From NCBI GenBank assembly GCA_036386415.1, contig DASVVT010000071.1, forward strand, positions 20,283-84,282: a stretch of DNA of 64,000 nt. Reading direction: 5' to 3'. The translations under genes and the position numbers were made by a program. This document shows, in pieces, positions 1 through 8,431 of the stretch. Source of the DNA: DASVVT01 sp036386415. Its GTDB lineage: Bacteria > Acidobacteriota > Blastocatellia > Pyrinomonadales > Pyrinomonadaceae. Position 1 is the first letter of the stretch; each line of letters opens with the position of its first letter. The notes under the pieces were generated by a model. That model did not search any database. It saw only the letters and a list, made by a program, of their open reading frames with translations, and was not told the DNA's origin.

Positions 1-382
1 ACTCTGCGGTGCGTCGCTCGCGGTGCTGGCTCTTCGCGCGCTCAAGCGCCTGGTAGAATCGCTCGTCCGAGAAGGGCTTGAGCAGGTAGTCGAGCGCGCT
101 CCACTCGAAGGCTTTTAGCGCGTAGCTGTCCCAGGCGGTGATGAAAATCAGAATGGGCGGGCGCTCAAGGTCTATCGCTTCCAGAACCTCGAAACCGTTC
201 TTGTGCGGCATCTGCACGTCGAGCAGAATGAGGTCGGGCGCGAGCCGCTCGATACTCTCGACCGCCGCGTGGCCGTCGCCGCACTCCCCGACGACTTCCA
301 GTTCCGGGTCCCTCCCGAGGAGCGTGCGTATGCCCTGCCGGGCGTTCACCTCATCGTCCACGATCAGCGCTCTTATTCTCAC
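1..382 (-). CDS. Response regulator, LytTR-type family, receiver domain (partial)
   Basis: The gene runs off the left edge, so only the first 127 residues are seen. They form a CheY-like receiver: acidic residues D9 and D10 after the first strand (ALIVDDE), phosphoacceptor D55 in LILLDVQMP, the switch region FITAWDSYALKAFEWSALDYLLKPF and K in LLKPF. The KNGFEVLEAI stretch and the partner kinase type are typical of LytR/AlgR regulators, so a LytTR DNA-binding domain is expected beyond the edge; that part is inference. The GTG start overlaps the TGA of the upstream kinase by four bases (GTGA), which implies translational coupling. It should accept phosphate from the adjacent sensor kinase and regulate transcription. 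Confidence 0.85.
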   Translation of the reverse strand, partial: MRIRALIVDDEVNARQGIRTLLGRDPELEVVGECGDGHAAVESIERLAPDLILLDVQMPHKNGFEVLEAIDLERPPILIFITAWDSYALKAFEWSALDYLLKPFSDERFYQALERAKSQHRERRTAE

Positions 383-1539
383 CACTGACTCCCATCCTTT
401 CGATGAAGAGGGATTCTCAGGCGGGCCATGGCCCCCTTTGGGTTGATGTTCTGAATCACAAAGCTCTGACGGCTGCCGTAAAGCTGTTCCATACGCGAGC
501 GCACGTTGCGGAGTCCGATGCCACCGTCCGCTTCCGGCTCGAAGCTCGCCGGGAGTCCGGGCCCGTCGTCCACGACGGACAGCTCGATCCAGCCGTCCTG
601 GCGGCGCGCAGCGATGCGGACGAGCCCCGAAGACGACGATCTGGCGACGCCGTGCCTGATCGCATTCTCAACCAACGGCTGCAAAATCAGATTTGGAACC
701 TCAGCCTGAAGCAGCTCCTCCGGCACATCTACCTCGACGCGCAGCCTGTCGGGAAAGCGAAACTCTTCAATCGCAAGGTATCTTCGGACGAAACTGAGTT
801 CAGCCGCGAGTGGGACTTCCTGCTCGGAGTTGTCGCCCAGCGACGAGCGGAGCAGCTCGCCGAGTCCGGCGACCATCTGCACCGCCCGACCGCTCTCATT
901 GTTGCGTATGAGCATGGCGACGGTGTTCAGCGCGTTGAAGAGGAAGTGAGGCTGGATTTGCATCCTGAGCGCTTGCAGGCGTGCCAGGCCGAGCTGCGTC
1001 TCCAACTCCCTCGCTCGCATCTCGCGCTCGCGATACTTGCGGTATGAATCCCTCGCCACGGCGGCCCCCAGAATCGCCCAGTAAAAGACCAGCTCGACGT
1101 ACAGGAAGATGCGCACCCCCCTGCCAAACTCGGCGAGGAAAGTGGTCGTCACTCCCGTTCGATTCTGGCCGAACAGCAGCCCCAGGCCCGCGAAGAGCGC
1201 GATGTGTGACAGTCCGAAGAGGAAGCCGAGCGCGAAGTGGAAGAGCGTCGCGAAGCCCAGCCTCTCCCTGCTGAAAGGTATTCTTTCGCCAAGGAGAAAG
1301 ATCAAAGGCGTCAGCAGCGCCCAGTAAGACCAGATGGCGAGCGACCAGATTAAGAACTCTGAAAAACCGACAGGCTGTGCGGTCTGAAGGCTGTCCGCAT
1401 ACCTTTGGCTCGCGCTGATCAGTGACAGCACGAGCCAGACGACTACTACACCGAGCGCCCATGCGCGGCGCGAGCCCGCCTGGTTCTCCGAAGTAAGATG
1501 TGAGTTGTGCACATTCTCCACGATGACCGCCAGCCTCAC
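379..1539 (-). CDS. Membrane sensor histidine kinase, LytS/YehU-like (His_kinase family)
   Basis: 386 residues. The N-terminal half holds about four hydrophobic segments (WALGVVVVWLVLSLISA, FLIWSLAIWSYWALLTPLIFLL, LFHFALGFLFGLSHIALFAGLGLLF and FLYVELVFYWAILGAAVA), followed by a short coiled stretch. The phosphoacceptor region is the family form QIQPHFLFNALNTV, with the histidine in PHFLFN, and the ATPase domain follows (NLILQPLVENAIRHGV, VVDDGPGLP, GGIGLRNVRSRMEQLYG). This is the histidine-kinase type paired with LytTR regulators, and the partner is the overlapping downstream gene. No recognisable extracellular sensor domain is seen, so the signal is probably sensed in or near the membrane. 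Confidence 0.9.
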   Translation of the reverse strand: MRLAVIVENVHNSHLTSENQAGSRRAWALGVVVVWLVLSLISASQRYADSLQTAQPVGFSEFLIWSLAIWSYWALLTPLIFLLGERIPFSRERLGFATLFHFALGFLFGLSHIALFAGLGLLFGQNRTGVTTTFLAEFGRGVRIFLYVELVFYWAILGAAVARDSYRKYREREMRARELETQLGLARLQALRMQIQPHFLFNALNTVAMLIRNNESGRAVQMVAGLGELLRSSLGDNSEQEVPLAAELSFVRRYLAIEEFRFPDRLRVEVDVPEELLQAEVPNLILQPLVENAIRHGVARSSSSGLVRIAARRQDGWIELSVVDDGPGLPASFEPEADGGIGLRNVRSRMEQLYGSRQSFVIQNINPKGAMARLRIPLHRKDGSQW

Positions 1540-1992
1540 AGAGTTCTAGTCTAACGCTTAATCATCTGGTTCCGCATATAAATTCAGGCTAGCATAAACT
1601 CAAGGGCGAGTGAGAGGAACAGAGGTGCTCTTTCGTGTTGCTTAGTGGACCGTCGCTCGCCTTCTTTTATTTGGAACAAGGCTGCGCCTTGCTGTCGGCG
1701 AGGCGTAGCCTCGCCGGAGATGGACAGGGGCAGCGGACGGAAAGCCAGAGGCTGTCCCCACAGCCGAGGCGGCAGAGCCGCTTATGTCGAACTCACGTTA
1801 ATTTAACCTCCGCCCGTCCATGCGCTGAGGCTGTGACATGCAATTTGAACTTGCGCTTAACAAGATGCCTCTGTTTTCACTTGGGTGAAAATTCTGCTAT
1901 AACAACCGGGCGCGGGAACTACTTGAGCGTCTTCGCTTGAGTAACACAAAAAAGGTCTCACTATCATTGATCGCTTCGGGACAGATAAGAGC
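1540..1992. other. Intergenic region with three small triloop palindromes
   Basis: A 453-base divergent gap between the sensor kinase and the radical SAM gene. The open frames in it look random. It holds three short perfect palindromes with three-base loops: CAAGGC-TGC-GCCTTG (1677-1691), CGGCGAGGC-GTA-GCCTCGCCG (1696-1716) and GCGGC-AGA-GCCGC (1769-1781). A half-arm resembling the TTCGTGTTGCTT repeat word of the element at 38407 lies at about 1631-1644. Promoters for both flanking genes must also be here, but I cannot place them. Confidence 0.5.
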
Positions 1993-3765
1993 GTGATCGA
2001 ACCTAACGGCAAACGGCAGCGGCGTTTCTGCCTCGTGCTCATCAAACCGTCGCACTACGACGATGACGGCTACGTCATACAGTGGTTTCGTTCGGCGATT
2101 CCCTCGAATTCGCTGGCGGTCTTGTATGGGCTCGCGCTGGAGTGTGCCGAACAGCAGGTCTTAGGCGAGGATTTCAAGCTCGACATACACGCCTTCGATG
2201 AAACGAACACGCGCATCCGCCCCGAACGGATCGCCTCGCTCGTGGAGAAGGCGGATGCAGGGATGGTGATGCTGGTCGGGGTGCAATCGAACCAGTTTCC
2301 GCGCGCTCTCGACATCGCAGCCCCTTTGCGCCGTCGCGGAATCCAGGTTGCCATCGGCGGCTTCCACGTCTCCGGCACGATAGCGATGCTCAAGGAGCGT
2401 GATCCAGACGTGCGGCGCGCCGCAGAGATGGGCATCTCGCTCTTCGCGGGCGAGGCCGAAGGTCGCCTCGGGCAGGTGCTCTTAGACGCAGCTCGTGGCC
2501 GCCTTGAACCGCTCTACAATTTCATGAACGATCTGCCGAACCTGGAAGGCGCGGCGATGCCTTTGCTACCGGCGGAACGCGTGAAGCTCACGGCGGGCGC
2601 GACGACGAGCCTTGATGCGGGGCGCGGCTGCCCCTATCAATGCTCTTTCTGTACGATCATCAACGTCCAGGGACGCAAGTCGCGCCGTCGCTCGCCGGAC
2701 GATATAGAGCGGATCGTGCGCACGAACGTCGCGCAGGGACTACACTCCTTCTTCATCACCGACGACAATTTCGCGCGCAACAAGGATTGGGAGGCGATCC
2801 TTGATCGTCTTATCTATCTGCGTGAGACGGAAGGGCTGCGGATCAGTTTCATCATACAGGTAGACACGCTCTGCCACCGTTTGCCGAACTTCATCGAAAA
2901 GGCTGCGCGCGCCGGCGTCAAGCGTGCCTTCATAGGGCTTGAGAACATCAACCCCGAAAGTCTGATGGGCGCGAAGAAGCAGCAGAACAAGATCACCGAA
3001 TATCGCAAGATGCTGCTGGCCTGGAAGCAGGCGGGCGTGCTCACCTACTGCGGCTACATTCTAGGGTTTCCCAACGATACGCCGGAGACGATCCTGCACG
3101 ACATCCGTGTGATCCAGAAAGAGCTGCCCGTCGATCTCCTCGAATTCTTTTATCTGACGCCGCTGCCCGGCTCGGAAGATCACCGCAAGCTGCACGAGTC
3201 AGGGGTCTGGATGGACCCGGACATGAACAAGTACGACCTCAATCACGTCACGACCGGCCACGCGCGCATGTCGCGCGAGGACTGGGAGCGCGTCTACGCA
3301 GAGGCTTGGGAGACCTACTATTCAACCGAGCACATCGAAACGGTGCTGAGGCGCGCGATGGCGACCGGAACCAGCCCCGGCAAGGCCGTGCTCTTTATCT
3401 CCTGGTTCAAGGGCTGCATCGGCATAGAAGGTATCCATCCGCTCGAAGGCGGCTTCCTGCGCCTCAAGCACCGTCGCACGCGCCGCACCTCGATGCCGCT
3501 CGAATCCCCTCTGCTCTTCTATCCGAAATACCTGGTTGAAACGGCCTGGAAGCAGCTACGCTGGATCACGCTCTATACGCGACTCCATCTCATCTATCGC
3601 AAGATCAAACGTGATCCGCGACGCCACGAGTATATGGACTTGGCGCTGACGCCCGTCATGGATGACGAGACCGAGACCAGGGAGCTTTTTCAGTCCGAGG
3701 TCGCGCAAGCCTACGTCGGCCAACAGCAGCGGCTCGCCAAACTACGCCGGGGCGAAGCGGCGTGA
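1993..3765 (+). CDS. B12-binding-domain radical SAM protein
   Basis: 590 residues, GTG start. The N-terminal part (about 1-170) looks like a cobalamin-binding Rossmann domain (VLIKPSHYDDDGYVIQWF, VMLVGVQSNQFPRALDIAAPLRRRG, VAIGGFHVSG). The radical SAM core follows, with the 4Fe-4S motif CPYQCSFC (CxxxCxxC) near residue 215, then FITDDNFARNK, GLENINPESLMG and GYILGFPNDTPETILHDI. The C-terminal 130 residues are basic and have no domain I can name. The layout is that of class B radical SAM enzymes (methyltransferases and ring-rearranging enzymes), but the substrate cannot be told. It stands alone, with a palindromic repeat eight bases after its stop. Confidence 0.85.
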   Translation: MIEPNGKRQRRFCLVLIKPSHYDDDGYVIQWFRSAIPSNSLAVLYGLALECAEQQVLGEDFKLDIHAFDETNTRIRPERIASLVEKADAGMVMLVGVQSNQFPRALDIAAPLRRRGIQVAIGGFHVSGTIAMLKERDPDVRRAAEMGISLFAGEAEGRLGQVLLDAARGRLEPLYNFMNDLPNLEGAAMPLLPAERVKLTAGATTSLDAGRGCPYQCSFCTIINVQGRKSRRRSPDDIERIVRTNVAQGLHSFFITDDNFARNKDWEAILDRLIYLRETEGLRISFIIQVDTLCHRLPNFIEKAARAGVKRAFIGLENINPESLMGAKKQQNKITEYRKMLLAWKQAGVLTYCGYILGFPNDTPETILHDIRVIQKELPVDLLEFFYLTPLPGSEDHRKLHESGVWMDPDMNKYDLNHVTTGHARMSREDWERVYAEAWETYYSTEHIETVLRRAMATGTSPGKAVLFISWFKGCIGIEGIHPLEGGFLRLKHRRTRRTSMPLESPLLFYPKYLVETAWKQLRWITLYTRLHLIYRKIKRDPRRHEYMDLALTPVMDDETETRELFQSEVAQAYVGQQQRLAKLRRGEAA

Positions 3766-3772
3766 CGGGGAA

Positions 3773-3874
3773 GATTTAAACGCAAAGGACGCAAAGGTTA
3801 TTCGCAGAGGGCGCAAAGAGCTTCAACTCTCTGCGCCCTTTGCGAACGAACTTTGCGTCCTCTGCGTTTAAATC
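3773..3874. repeat. Palindromic element A1 (9-nt word ACGCAAAGG)
   Basis: Outer arms GATTTAAACGCAAAGGACGC and its complement ending in GCGTTTAAATC enclose imperfect inner copies of ACGCAAAGG and a core around TTCAACTC. The core matches that of A2 at 9019. It lies between the radical SAM and aldo/keto reductase genes and may act as a terminator hairpin, though it has no long U-tract. Confidence 0.85.
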
Positions 3875-3940
3875 CTCAATGCTCCCTCCATATACTCTAA
3901 GAACCTCCCCTCCATCTTTCTCGTACTCCGTTTATAATCT

Positions 3941-4912
3941 ATGATCTCGTTGAAGGGGACGCGTCACGTGTCGAACTCTCTTGACCCTCAAGGTGACGGC
4001 ATCTCGCGGCGCATGGCCTTGCGCCTGCTGGCCGCTGGCTGCGCCGGGGTCTTCTTGAAAACAACATCCTGTATGGCTAAGACGACGATGCTGACACGTT
4101 CTATTCCCTCTTCGGGCGAACAGCTTCCGGTCATCGGTCTCGGCACATGGCAGACCTTCGACACAGGCGCATCCCCTGCCGAGCGACAGCCGCTCGAAGC
4201 GGTGCTCGCGCTCTTCGTCAAGATGGGCGGGCGCGTCATCGACTCGTCTCCGATGTACGGTCGTTCTGAAATGGTCGTCGGCGAACTCGCGACCAAGCTC
4301 GGACTCCAGCAGTCGCTCTTCCTTGCGACCAAGGTGTGGACTACAGGAAAGAGGGCTGGCGTCGAGCAGATGGAGAACTCGCAACGCGAGCTACAGGCGA
4401 AGCGCATAGACTTGATGCAGGTGCATAACCTCGTCGATGTGGACACACACCTCGCCACGTTGCGCGACTGGAAGCAGCAGGGGCGCATTCGCTACTTAGG
4501 GATCACGCACTACACTGCGAGCGCCTACGCGGACGTGGCGCGCCTGCTCCGCAAAGAGAAACTGGACTTCGTGCAGATCAACTATTCGCTGCAAGAGCGT
4601 GAGGCCGAAACGTCAATCCTTCCTCTCGCAGCCGAGCGCGGCGTGGCGGTCATAGCCAATCGCCCCTTTGGCGGAGGCCGCCTGTTCGGCTGGGTCAGAG
4701 GTCGGGAGCTACCGGCCTGGGCGGCTGAGTTCGACTGCCGCTCCTGGGCGCAGTTCTTCCTCAAGTGGACAATCGCGCACCCTGCAATCACGTGCGCCAT
4801 CCCGGCCACAAGCAACGCCCGCCACCTGGAAGACAACATGCAGGCTGGCACGGGGCGTCTGCCGGATGCGAAGCTGCGACAGCGCATGACGGAAACAATC
4901 GCTGCATTGTAG
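3941..4912 (+). CDS. Exported aldo/keto reductase family oxidoreductase
   Basis: 323 residues. The N-terminus has a twin-arginine-like signal (SRRMALRLLAAGCAGVFL, arginines 23-24), so export through Tat is likely; this matters because the enzyme would bind NADPH before export. The aldo/keto reductase barrel follows (IPSSGEQLPVIGLGTWQTF). The catalytic tetrad is visible as D101, Y106 (DSSPMYGRSE), K131 (ATKVW) and H162 (MQVHN). IPATSNARHLEDNM near the end corresponds to the cofactor-binding strand. A cytoplasmic form could start at the internal ATG at 4013, but the sequence before it reads as a signal, so the long start is kept. The substrate is unknown. Confidence 0.85.
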   Translation: MISLKGTRHVSNSLDPQGDGISRRMALRLLAAGCAGVFLKTTSCMAKTTMLTRSIPSSGEQLPVIGLGTWQTFDTGASPAERQPLEAVLALFVKMGGRVIDSSPMYGRSEMVVGELATKLGLQQSLFLATKVWTTGKRAGVEQMENSQRELQAKRIDLMQVHNLVDVDTHLATLRDWKQQGRIRYLGITHYTASAYADVARLLRKEKLDFVQINYSLQEREAETSILPLAAERGVAVIANRPFGGGRLFGWVRGRELPAWAAEFDCRSWAQFFLKWTIAHPAITCAIPATSNARHLEDNMQAGTGRLPDAKLRQRMTETIAAL

Positions 4913-4923
4913 GAGAGAATCAA

Positions 4924-5037
4924 ATGCGGCATGCGGCATGCGGATTGCGGATTAAAAGATTGAGATCACACATCTCAGATTTCAGATTCAAGCTGCCACA
5001 GCACAAATCCGCAATCCGAAATCCGCATTCCGCAATT
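4924..5037. repeat. Palindromic element C1 (7-nt word GCGGATT/GCGGAAT)
   Basis: The left arm has about four heptamers (ATGCGGC, ATGCGGC, ATGCGGA, TTGCGGA); the right arm is the complement (ATCCGCAATCCGAAATCCGC and onward). The core holds a small nested hairpin, TGAGAT-CACAC-ATCTCA. It begins 12 bases after the aldo/keto reductase stop. Confidence 0.85.
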
Positions 5038-5152
5038 GGCAGCGGCGAACCTAAATGTCCGTCAAGGCATCGCACATCTTGTCCGCGCGGCGTCCTTCAG
5101 GGAACGCCCTCTCTCCGGCGACTGGAACAACTACCGAAAATCTGAAAGAATT

Positions 5153-6403
5153 ATGTCTATGATAAGCAAATATTTTCAGCGCACTATGTTGACGGCCAGC
5201 GCCGTCCTCGGTTTAGCCGGACTCGTGTCTGCGCAGGACGGCTCGACCCGCCCGCGCCGCGTCAACGCGCCGCCGTCAAACGTCTCACGCGTCGAAGCTA
5301 ATAGACCCGCCGCATCCGATGACAACGCGCCGGACAGTTCTAACGCATCCGGGGCGAGGGTGAGCGCGCCGAGGGGCAGTGCTGCGCCCGCGAGCGCCGT
5401 AGACACCTCGCACGCTTACACGCTCCTGCAACAGAAGCAGTACGCGGCAGCGGCACGTGAAGCCAAACAGATCGCCGCCTCTGATCCGAACAACTCCGAA
5501 GCCTGGAAGATCGCTGGCTTTGCGGAATTCAACCTCAAGCAATACGAGGAGGCCACCGCAGACCTTCAACGCGCCCTGGACTTGCAGCGCGCCGCCGGGG
5601 CGGAGGACGCAAACACGGTCGATGCGCTGGCGAAAGCTTACGTGCTGACGGAAAAATTTGATCGGGCTTTGCCTTTGCTCGTCACGGCGACCACGCGCAA
5701 GGGCGCAAGCGCGGACGCAGTGATGCTCTACTATCGTGGCCTTTCGGAATACCGCACGGGTAAAGCGGCAGAGGCCGAACGCTCTTTCAACGCCGCCGTG
5801 AAGGCTAATCCGAAGGACGCCGCATCGCTCTACTACCTGGGACAGATTGCCATCGCCCGCAACGACCTCGACGGGGCGATCAGCGCGCTCAACCGCGCCA
5901 CGCAATCGGACGCGCGCCTCGCGCAGCCCTGGACGCTTCTGACCTCTGCCTATCTGCGCCGCGCGGCGCAAGGAACGGGTGCGAAAGCCGATGCCGATTA
6001 CCTGAACGCCGTGCGCGCCGGTGAAGCGCTGACACGGGTCAAGACGGATGCAGACGCGTCCATGCTCTACGGCCAGGCGCTGATTGGCGCGAAGCAGTAT
6101 GCGCGCGCCGCCGTCGCGTTGGAGCGCGCCGCTGCGGGAGAGCAGGCGAAAGGCCCTGCGATCTACCTGCTGGGCGTCGCCTATTCGCGCGCCGAGAACT
6201 ATCCCAAAGCCATCGCCGCGCTCGAACGCGCCGCTGCCAAGACGCCCGATGATGTGAACATCTATCGAGAGCTGGGCTACGCTTACGAAGTCTCGAAGCT
6301 GTACGCCAAGGCGCTCGCCGCCTACCAGAAAGGCGCAGAATTAGCGCCCGCCGACACGAACTTCAAAGAGTCGATTGAGCGCGTGCAGCCGTTCGCGAAA
6401 TAA
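5153..6403 (+). CDS. Exported TPR-repeat protein
   Basis: 416 residues from the ATG at 5153. An in-frame TTG at 5036 exists but lies in the C1 repeat, and the residues it would add do not look like protein, whereas 5153 opens a clear signal peptide (MISKYFQRTMLTASAVLGLAGLVSAQ). A low-complexity Ala/Ser/Pro/Asn linker follows to about residue 95. The rest is tetratricopeptide repeats of about 34 residues, for example YTLLQQKQYAAAAREAKQIA, AGFAEFNLKQYEEATADLQ, YYLGQIAIARNDLDGAISAL and LGYAYEVSKLYAKALAAYQKG. It is probably a periplasmic scaffold for protein-protein contacts. No catalytic motif is seen and the partners are unknown. Confidence 0.85.
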   Translation: MSMISKYFQRTMLTASAVLGLAGLVSAQDGSTRPRRVNAPPSNVSRVEANRPAASDDNAPDSSNASGARVSAPRGSAAPASAVDTSHAYTLLQQKQYAAAAREAKQIAASDPNNSEAWKIAGFAEFNLKQYEEATADLQRALDLQRAAGAEDANTVDALAKAYVLTEKFDRALPLLVTATTRKGASADAVMLYYRGLSEYRTGKAAEAERSFNAAVKANPKDAASLYYLGQIAIARNDLDGAISALNRATQSDARLAQPWTLLTSAYLRRAAQGTGAKADADYLNAVRAGEALTRVKTDADASMLYGQALIGAKQYARAAVALERAAAGEQAKGPAIYLLGVAYSRAENYPKAIAALERAAAKTPDDVNIYRELGYAYEVSKLYAKALAAYQKGAELAPADTNFKESIERVQPFAK

Positions 6404-6408
6404 GAGCC

Positions 6409-6495
6409 TACAGCCCAACGTCCAAAGCTCAAGGCAGAGACGTGCGCACGAGACTTCGAACATTGAACTTTGGACGTTGGACTGAAAATGCTGTA
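6409..6495. repeat. Palindromic element J (7-nt word GTCCAAC/GTCCAAA)
   Basis: Arms CAACGTCCAAAGCTCAA (left) and TTGAACTTTGGACGTTG (right). Read on the minus strand, the right arm parses as GTCCAAC-GTCCAAA-GTTCAAT-GTTCGAA. The outer TACAG/CTGTA pair ends two bases before the next gene. Confidence 0.75.
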
Positions 6496-6497
6496 GC

Positions 6498-7022
6498 ATG
6501 CGCCCTATGAAGAACCTGATCCCTATTCGCTACCACGTGCGGCGCGTGGTGGCCTCCGCTGGCGCAGCTTTCGCCGCTCTCGTCATCCTTTCGCAGACGG
6601 CCACAGCCGCCTCCTGGAACACCATCGAGCCCTTGAAGTCCAGACGCGCCGACGTGGAGCGCGTGCTCGGGCCTGCTGTGAAGAATCAACCGGGTGAAAA
6701 CGGCGTTCTGCATTTCAAGGTCATGGGAGGCACGGTCACCATCGCGTTCATCGACGCCCGTTTCGTCGCGACGAAAAAGCTCGACCCGGATCGCGAAGGC
6801 ACGGTCAGGCAGATCGTCCTTCAGCACGATAATTCGTCCGATACGCCGGACTCGCTCGGCCTGACCAGCAACTCGAATTTCAAACACGACGCAGGCCAGG
6901 GAGGTGTCTCGAAGTACAGCAATCTGAAGGATGGTATCGTCTACACTTTCGTCGGCGGGCGGCTTAAGACGACCTACTATACGCCTTCGAGCGAACAGTG
7001 GTCGCGGGCGCAGAAAGGATGA
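6498..7022 (+). CDS. Exported protein of unknown function
   Basis: 174 residues. The N-terminus is a signal peptide (basic MRPMKNLIPIRYHVRR, hydrophobic VVASAGAAFAALVILS, then TATAA). The mature part (WNTIEPLKSRRADVERVLGPAV) resembles the start of small secreted proteins in which a short helix-loop precedes a beta sheet, but I do not recognise a family. It has no cysteines and no repeats. There is no clear ribosome-binding site because element J lies directly upstream; ATG 6507 is an alternative start and leaves the signal intact. Element B1 follows two bases after the stop. Confidence 0.65.
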   Translation: MRPMKNLIPIRYHVRRVVASAGAAFAALVILSQTATAASWNTIEPLKSRRADVERVLGPAVKNQPGENGVLHFKVMGGTVTIAFIDARFVATKKLDPDREGTVRQIVLQHDNSSDTPDSLGLTSNSNFKHDAGQGGVSKYSNLKDGIVYTFVGGRLKTTYYTPSSEQWSRAQKG

Positions 7023-7024
7023 AA

Positions 7025-7157
7025 AAGCAGTAGACAGTAAACAGTTGCCAGTAGTCAGTAGGCGCTCCGCGCTTGCGTCTGCTGAAGCTTCCATCCTAAA
7101 GATTCTCTAGCGAAAGTTTTTCTACTGGCTACTGACTACTGTCTACTGGCTACTTCT
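7025..7157. repeat. Palindromic element B1 (7-nt word AGTAGAC/AGTAGTC)
   Basis: The arms are tandem heptamers, CAGTAGACAGTAAACAG on the left and CTACTGACTACTGTCTACTG on the right. The core of about 65 bases (GGCGCTC, then GCTGAAGCTT, then CTAGCGAA and TTTTCTAC) is clearly homologous to the core of B2 at 22260. It fills the whole gap to the next start codon. Confidence 0.9.
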
Positions 7158-7159
7158 TT

Positions 7160-7633
7160 ATGTCTGACCCGCAAAAGCCTCCCGCCTGTCCCGCGTGCGG
7201 CGCGGTGGCGCGTCGCGCGAATGCGCGCTTCTGCTCGACGTGCGGGCGCTCACTCGAAGGCAATTATCTTCCGGCTGACGCTCTGCGCGCGTCGTATCAT
7301 CTGCATCGCCGCGCGTCCGCCGGTGGCCGGATCAAGGGAGCGAACCTTAAACGTCCCATGTCATCACTGTTTCCTGCACAGAACCGTAACGGGGCTTCAC
7401 AGGCGGCGCTCGCCTTCGCCACCTACGCGCTCGTCCCCTACCTGGGAATCCTTTTCTGTCCGGGCGCGTTGCTGCTGGGGGGCGTCGGATTATTCAACTC
7501 ATTTCACGCGCCGCAGAAGGGCGGACGACGCACCGCTTACTGGAGCATCTTTCTCGGATTCCTGATCCTTTGCGTACAGGTTCTGCTCTGGTGGGTGCTG
7601 TGCAAAGTGCCCGAATGGACAAGAGGATTTTAG
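7160..7633 (+). CDS. Zinc-ribbon membrane protein
   Basis: 157 residues. Residues about 9-32 form a zinc ribbon with two CxxC knuckles (CPACG and CSTCG, 17 residues apart). A linker follows, then two hydrophobic segments (ALAFATYALVPYLGILFCPGALLLGGVGLF and AYWSIFLGFLILCVQVLLWWVL). This is the common layout of small zinc-ribbon integral membrane proteins of unknown role. The ATG follows repeat B1 directly, so its leader is the repeat itself and no Shine-Dalgarno sequence is visible. Element C2 starts at its stop codon. Confidence 0.7.
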   Translation: MSDPQKPPACPACGAVARRANARFCSTCGRSLEGNYLPADALRASYHLHRRASAGGRIKGANLKRPMSSLFPAQNRNGASQAALAFATYALVPYLGILFCPGALLLGGVGLFNSFHAPQKGGRRTAYWSIFLGFLILCVQVLLWWVLCKVPEWTRGF

Positions 7634-7709
7634 ATTGGGGATTGCGGATTGCGGATTGAAAAACAGCTTGTATTTCTTCAATCCGCAATCCGCAATCCGA
7701 ATTCCGCAA
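7631..7709. repeat. Palindromic element C2 (7-nt word GCGGATT)
   Basis: Arms ATTGCGGATTGCGGATTG and CAATCCGCAATCCGCAAT around a core of about 20 bases. It spans exactly from the stop codon of the zinc-ribbon gene to the start codon of the next gene. Confidence 0.9.
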
Positions 7710-8323
7710 TGGTTAAGATTGCCAAGATCGTACAATCAAATTCACACGTTGACTACGTGGGTCGCGTCATCGACCGTCTTGAGGTGGATGCGCCGCCGCA
7801 CACAGACGAGTACGGGTTCGCCCAGTTCGTCTCCATCCCACTCGACGATTCGGATGTCATCGGCGTCATCTATAATTCGCAGCTCATCAATCCCGATTAT
7901 GGAAACTACGGGCCGAGGCTCTCGCCGCTTGCAGACCTGTCCGTCCTGAGCCCCGATTACTTGAATGAGCAGGGTATCTTGATCGGGATACTGCTGTTGG
8001 GCTGGCGCGAGCACGACGCCGCCGCCGCCGCCGCGCGTCCCGTCAACCATCATGCTGTGCCGCGCCGCATCATTCCGGTCAACCAGGACATCTACCGCCT
8101 CACGGACGAAGACGTTCAAAGCTTCCACAGAGATACTGAGGGGGGCGTGCTCCTGCACTACTACTCGCAGGTGCTTGCGCATGCAGGCCCTTTCAGCGTG
8201 CCGCTCATCGAAGCCATTCTCGAACAACTCGAACCCCGGTGCGCCCCTGAAGAGCGACAGCGACTCTGCGTCTTAAAACAGGCGCTCGTTTGGCAACGCA
8301 CGGTCGGTGGAATGCGTCTCTAG
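7709..8323 (+). CDS. HAS-barrel-like domain protein (tentative)
   Basis: 204 residues from ATG 7709; the upstream part of the frame is translated repeat C2 and is dropped. The first 100 residues (MVKIAKIVQSNSHVDYVGRV, then VSIPLDDSDVIGVIYNSQLINPDYGNYGPRL and LNEQGILIGILLLGW) look like the beta-barrel found at the N-terminus of HerA-type ATPases and related ATP-synthase barrels. The remainder is helical (FHRDTEGGVLLHYYSQVL, PLIEAILEQLEPRC). No Walker motif is present, so it is not HerA itself. It could be a stand-alone adaptor of a HerA-like system, but no ATPase or nuclease partner lies nearby. The family call is an inference from pattern only. Confidence 0.45.
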   Translation: MVKIAKIVQSNSHVDYVGRVIDRLEVDAPPHTDEYGFAQFVSIPLDDSDVIGVIYNSQLINPDYGNYGPRLSPLADLSVLSPDYLNEQGILIGILLLGWREHDAAAAAARPVNHHAVPRRIIPVNQDIYRLTDEDVQSFHRDTEGGVLLHYYSQVLAHAGPFSVPLIEAILEQLEPRCAPEERQRLCVLKQALVWQRTVGGMRL

Positions 8324-8333
8324 TAAACTGTTC

Positions 8334-8416
8334 GGAGTCTAAAAGTCTGGAGTCTGAAGTTAAAAAGACTTTAGACCTTAGACTCCACACTCTACATTCC
8401 GGACTCCAGACTTTTT
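8334..8416. repeat. Palindromic element D1 (7-nt word AGTCTGG)
   Basis: The left arm AGTCTAAAAGTCTGGAGTCT and the right arm ending in CTCCGGACTCCAGACTTTTT-like complement enclose a core around AAGACTTTAGAC. The word also occurs in frame inside purL (D2). It sits between the stop at 8323 and the start at 8432. Confidence 0.8.
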
Positions 8417-8431
8417 GAGAGGGGATTCTTA

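Noticed and set aside
403..1047. Long plus-strand frame opposite the sensor kinase gene
   Set aside because: It is the antisense of a clear histidine kinase, has no ribosome-binding site and its product resembles no protein.
1635..1940. 101-codon plus-strand frame in the first gap
   Set aside because: It runs through triloop palindromes, its product is compositionally odd and no ribosome-binding site precedes it.
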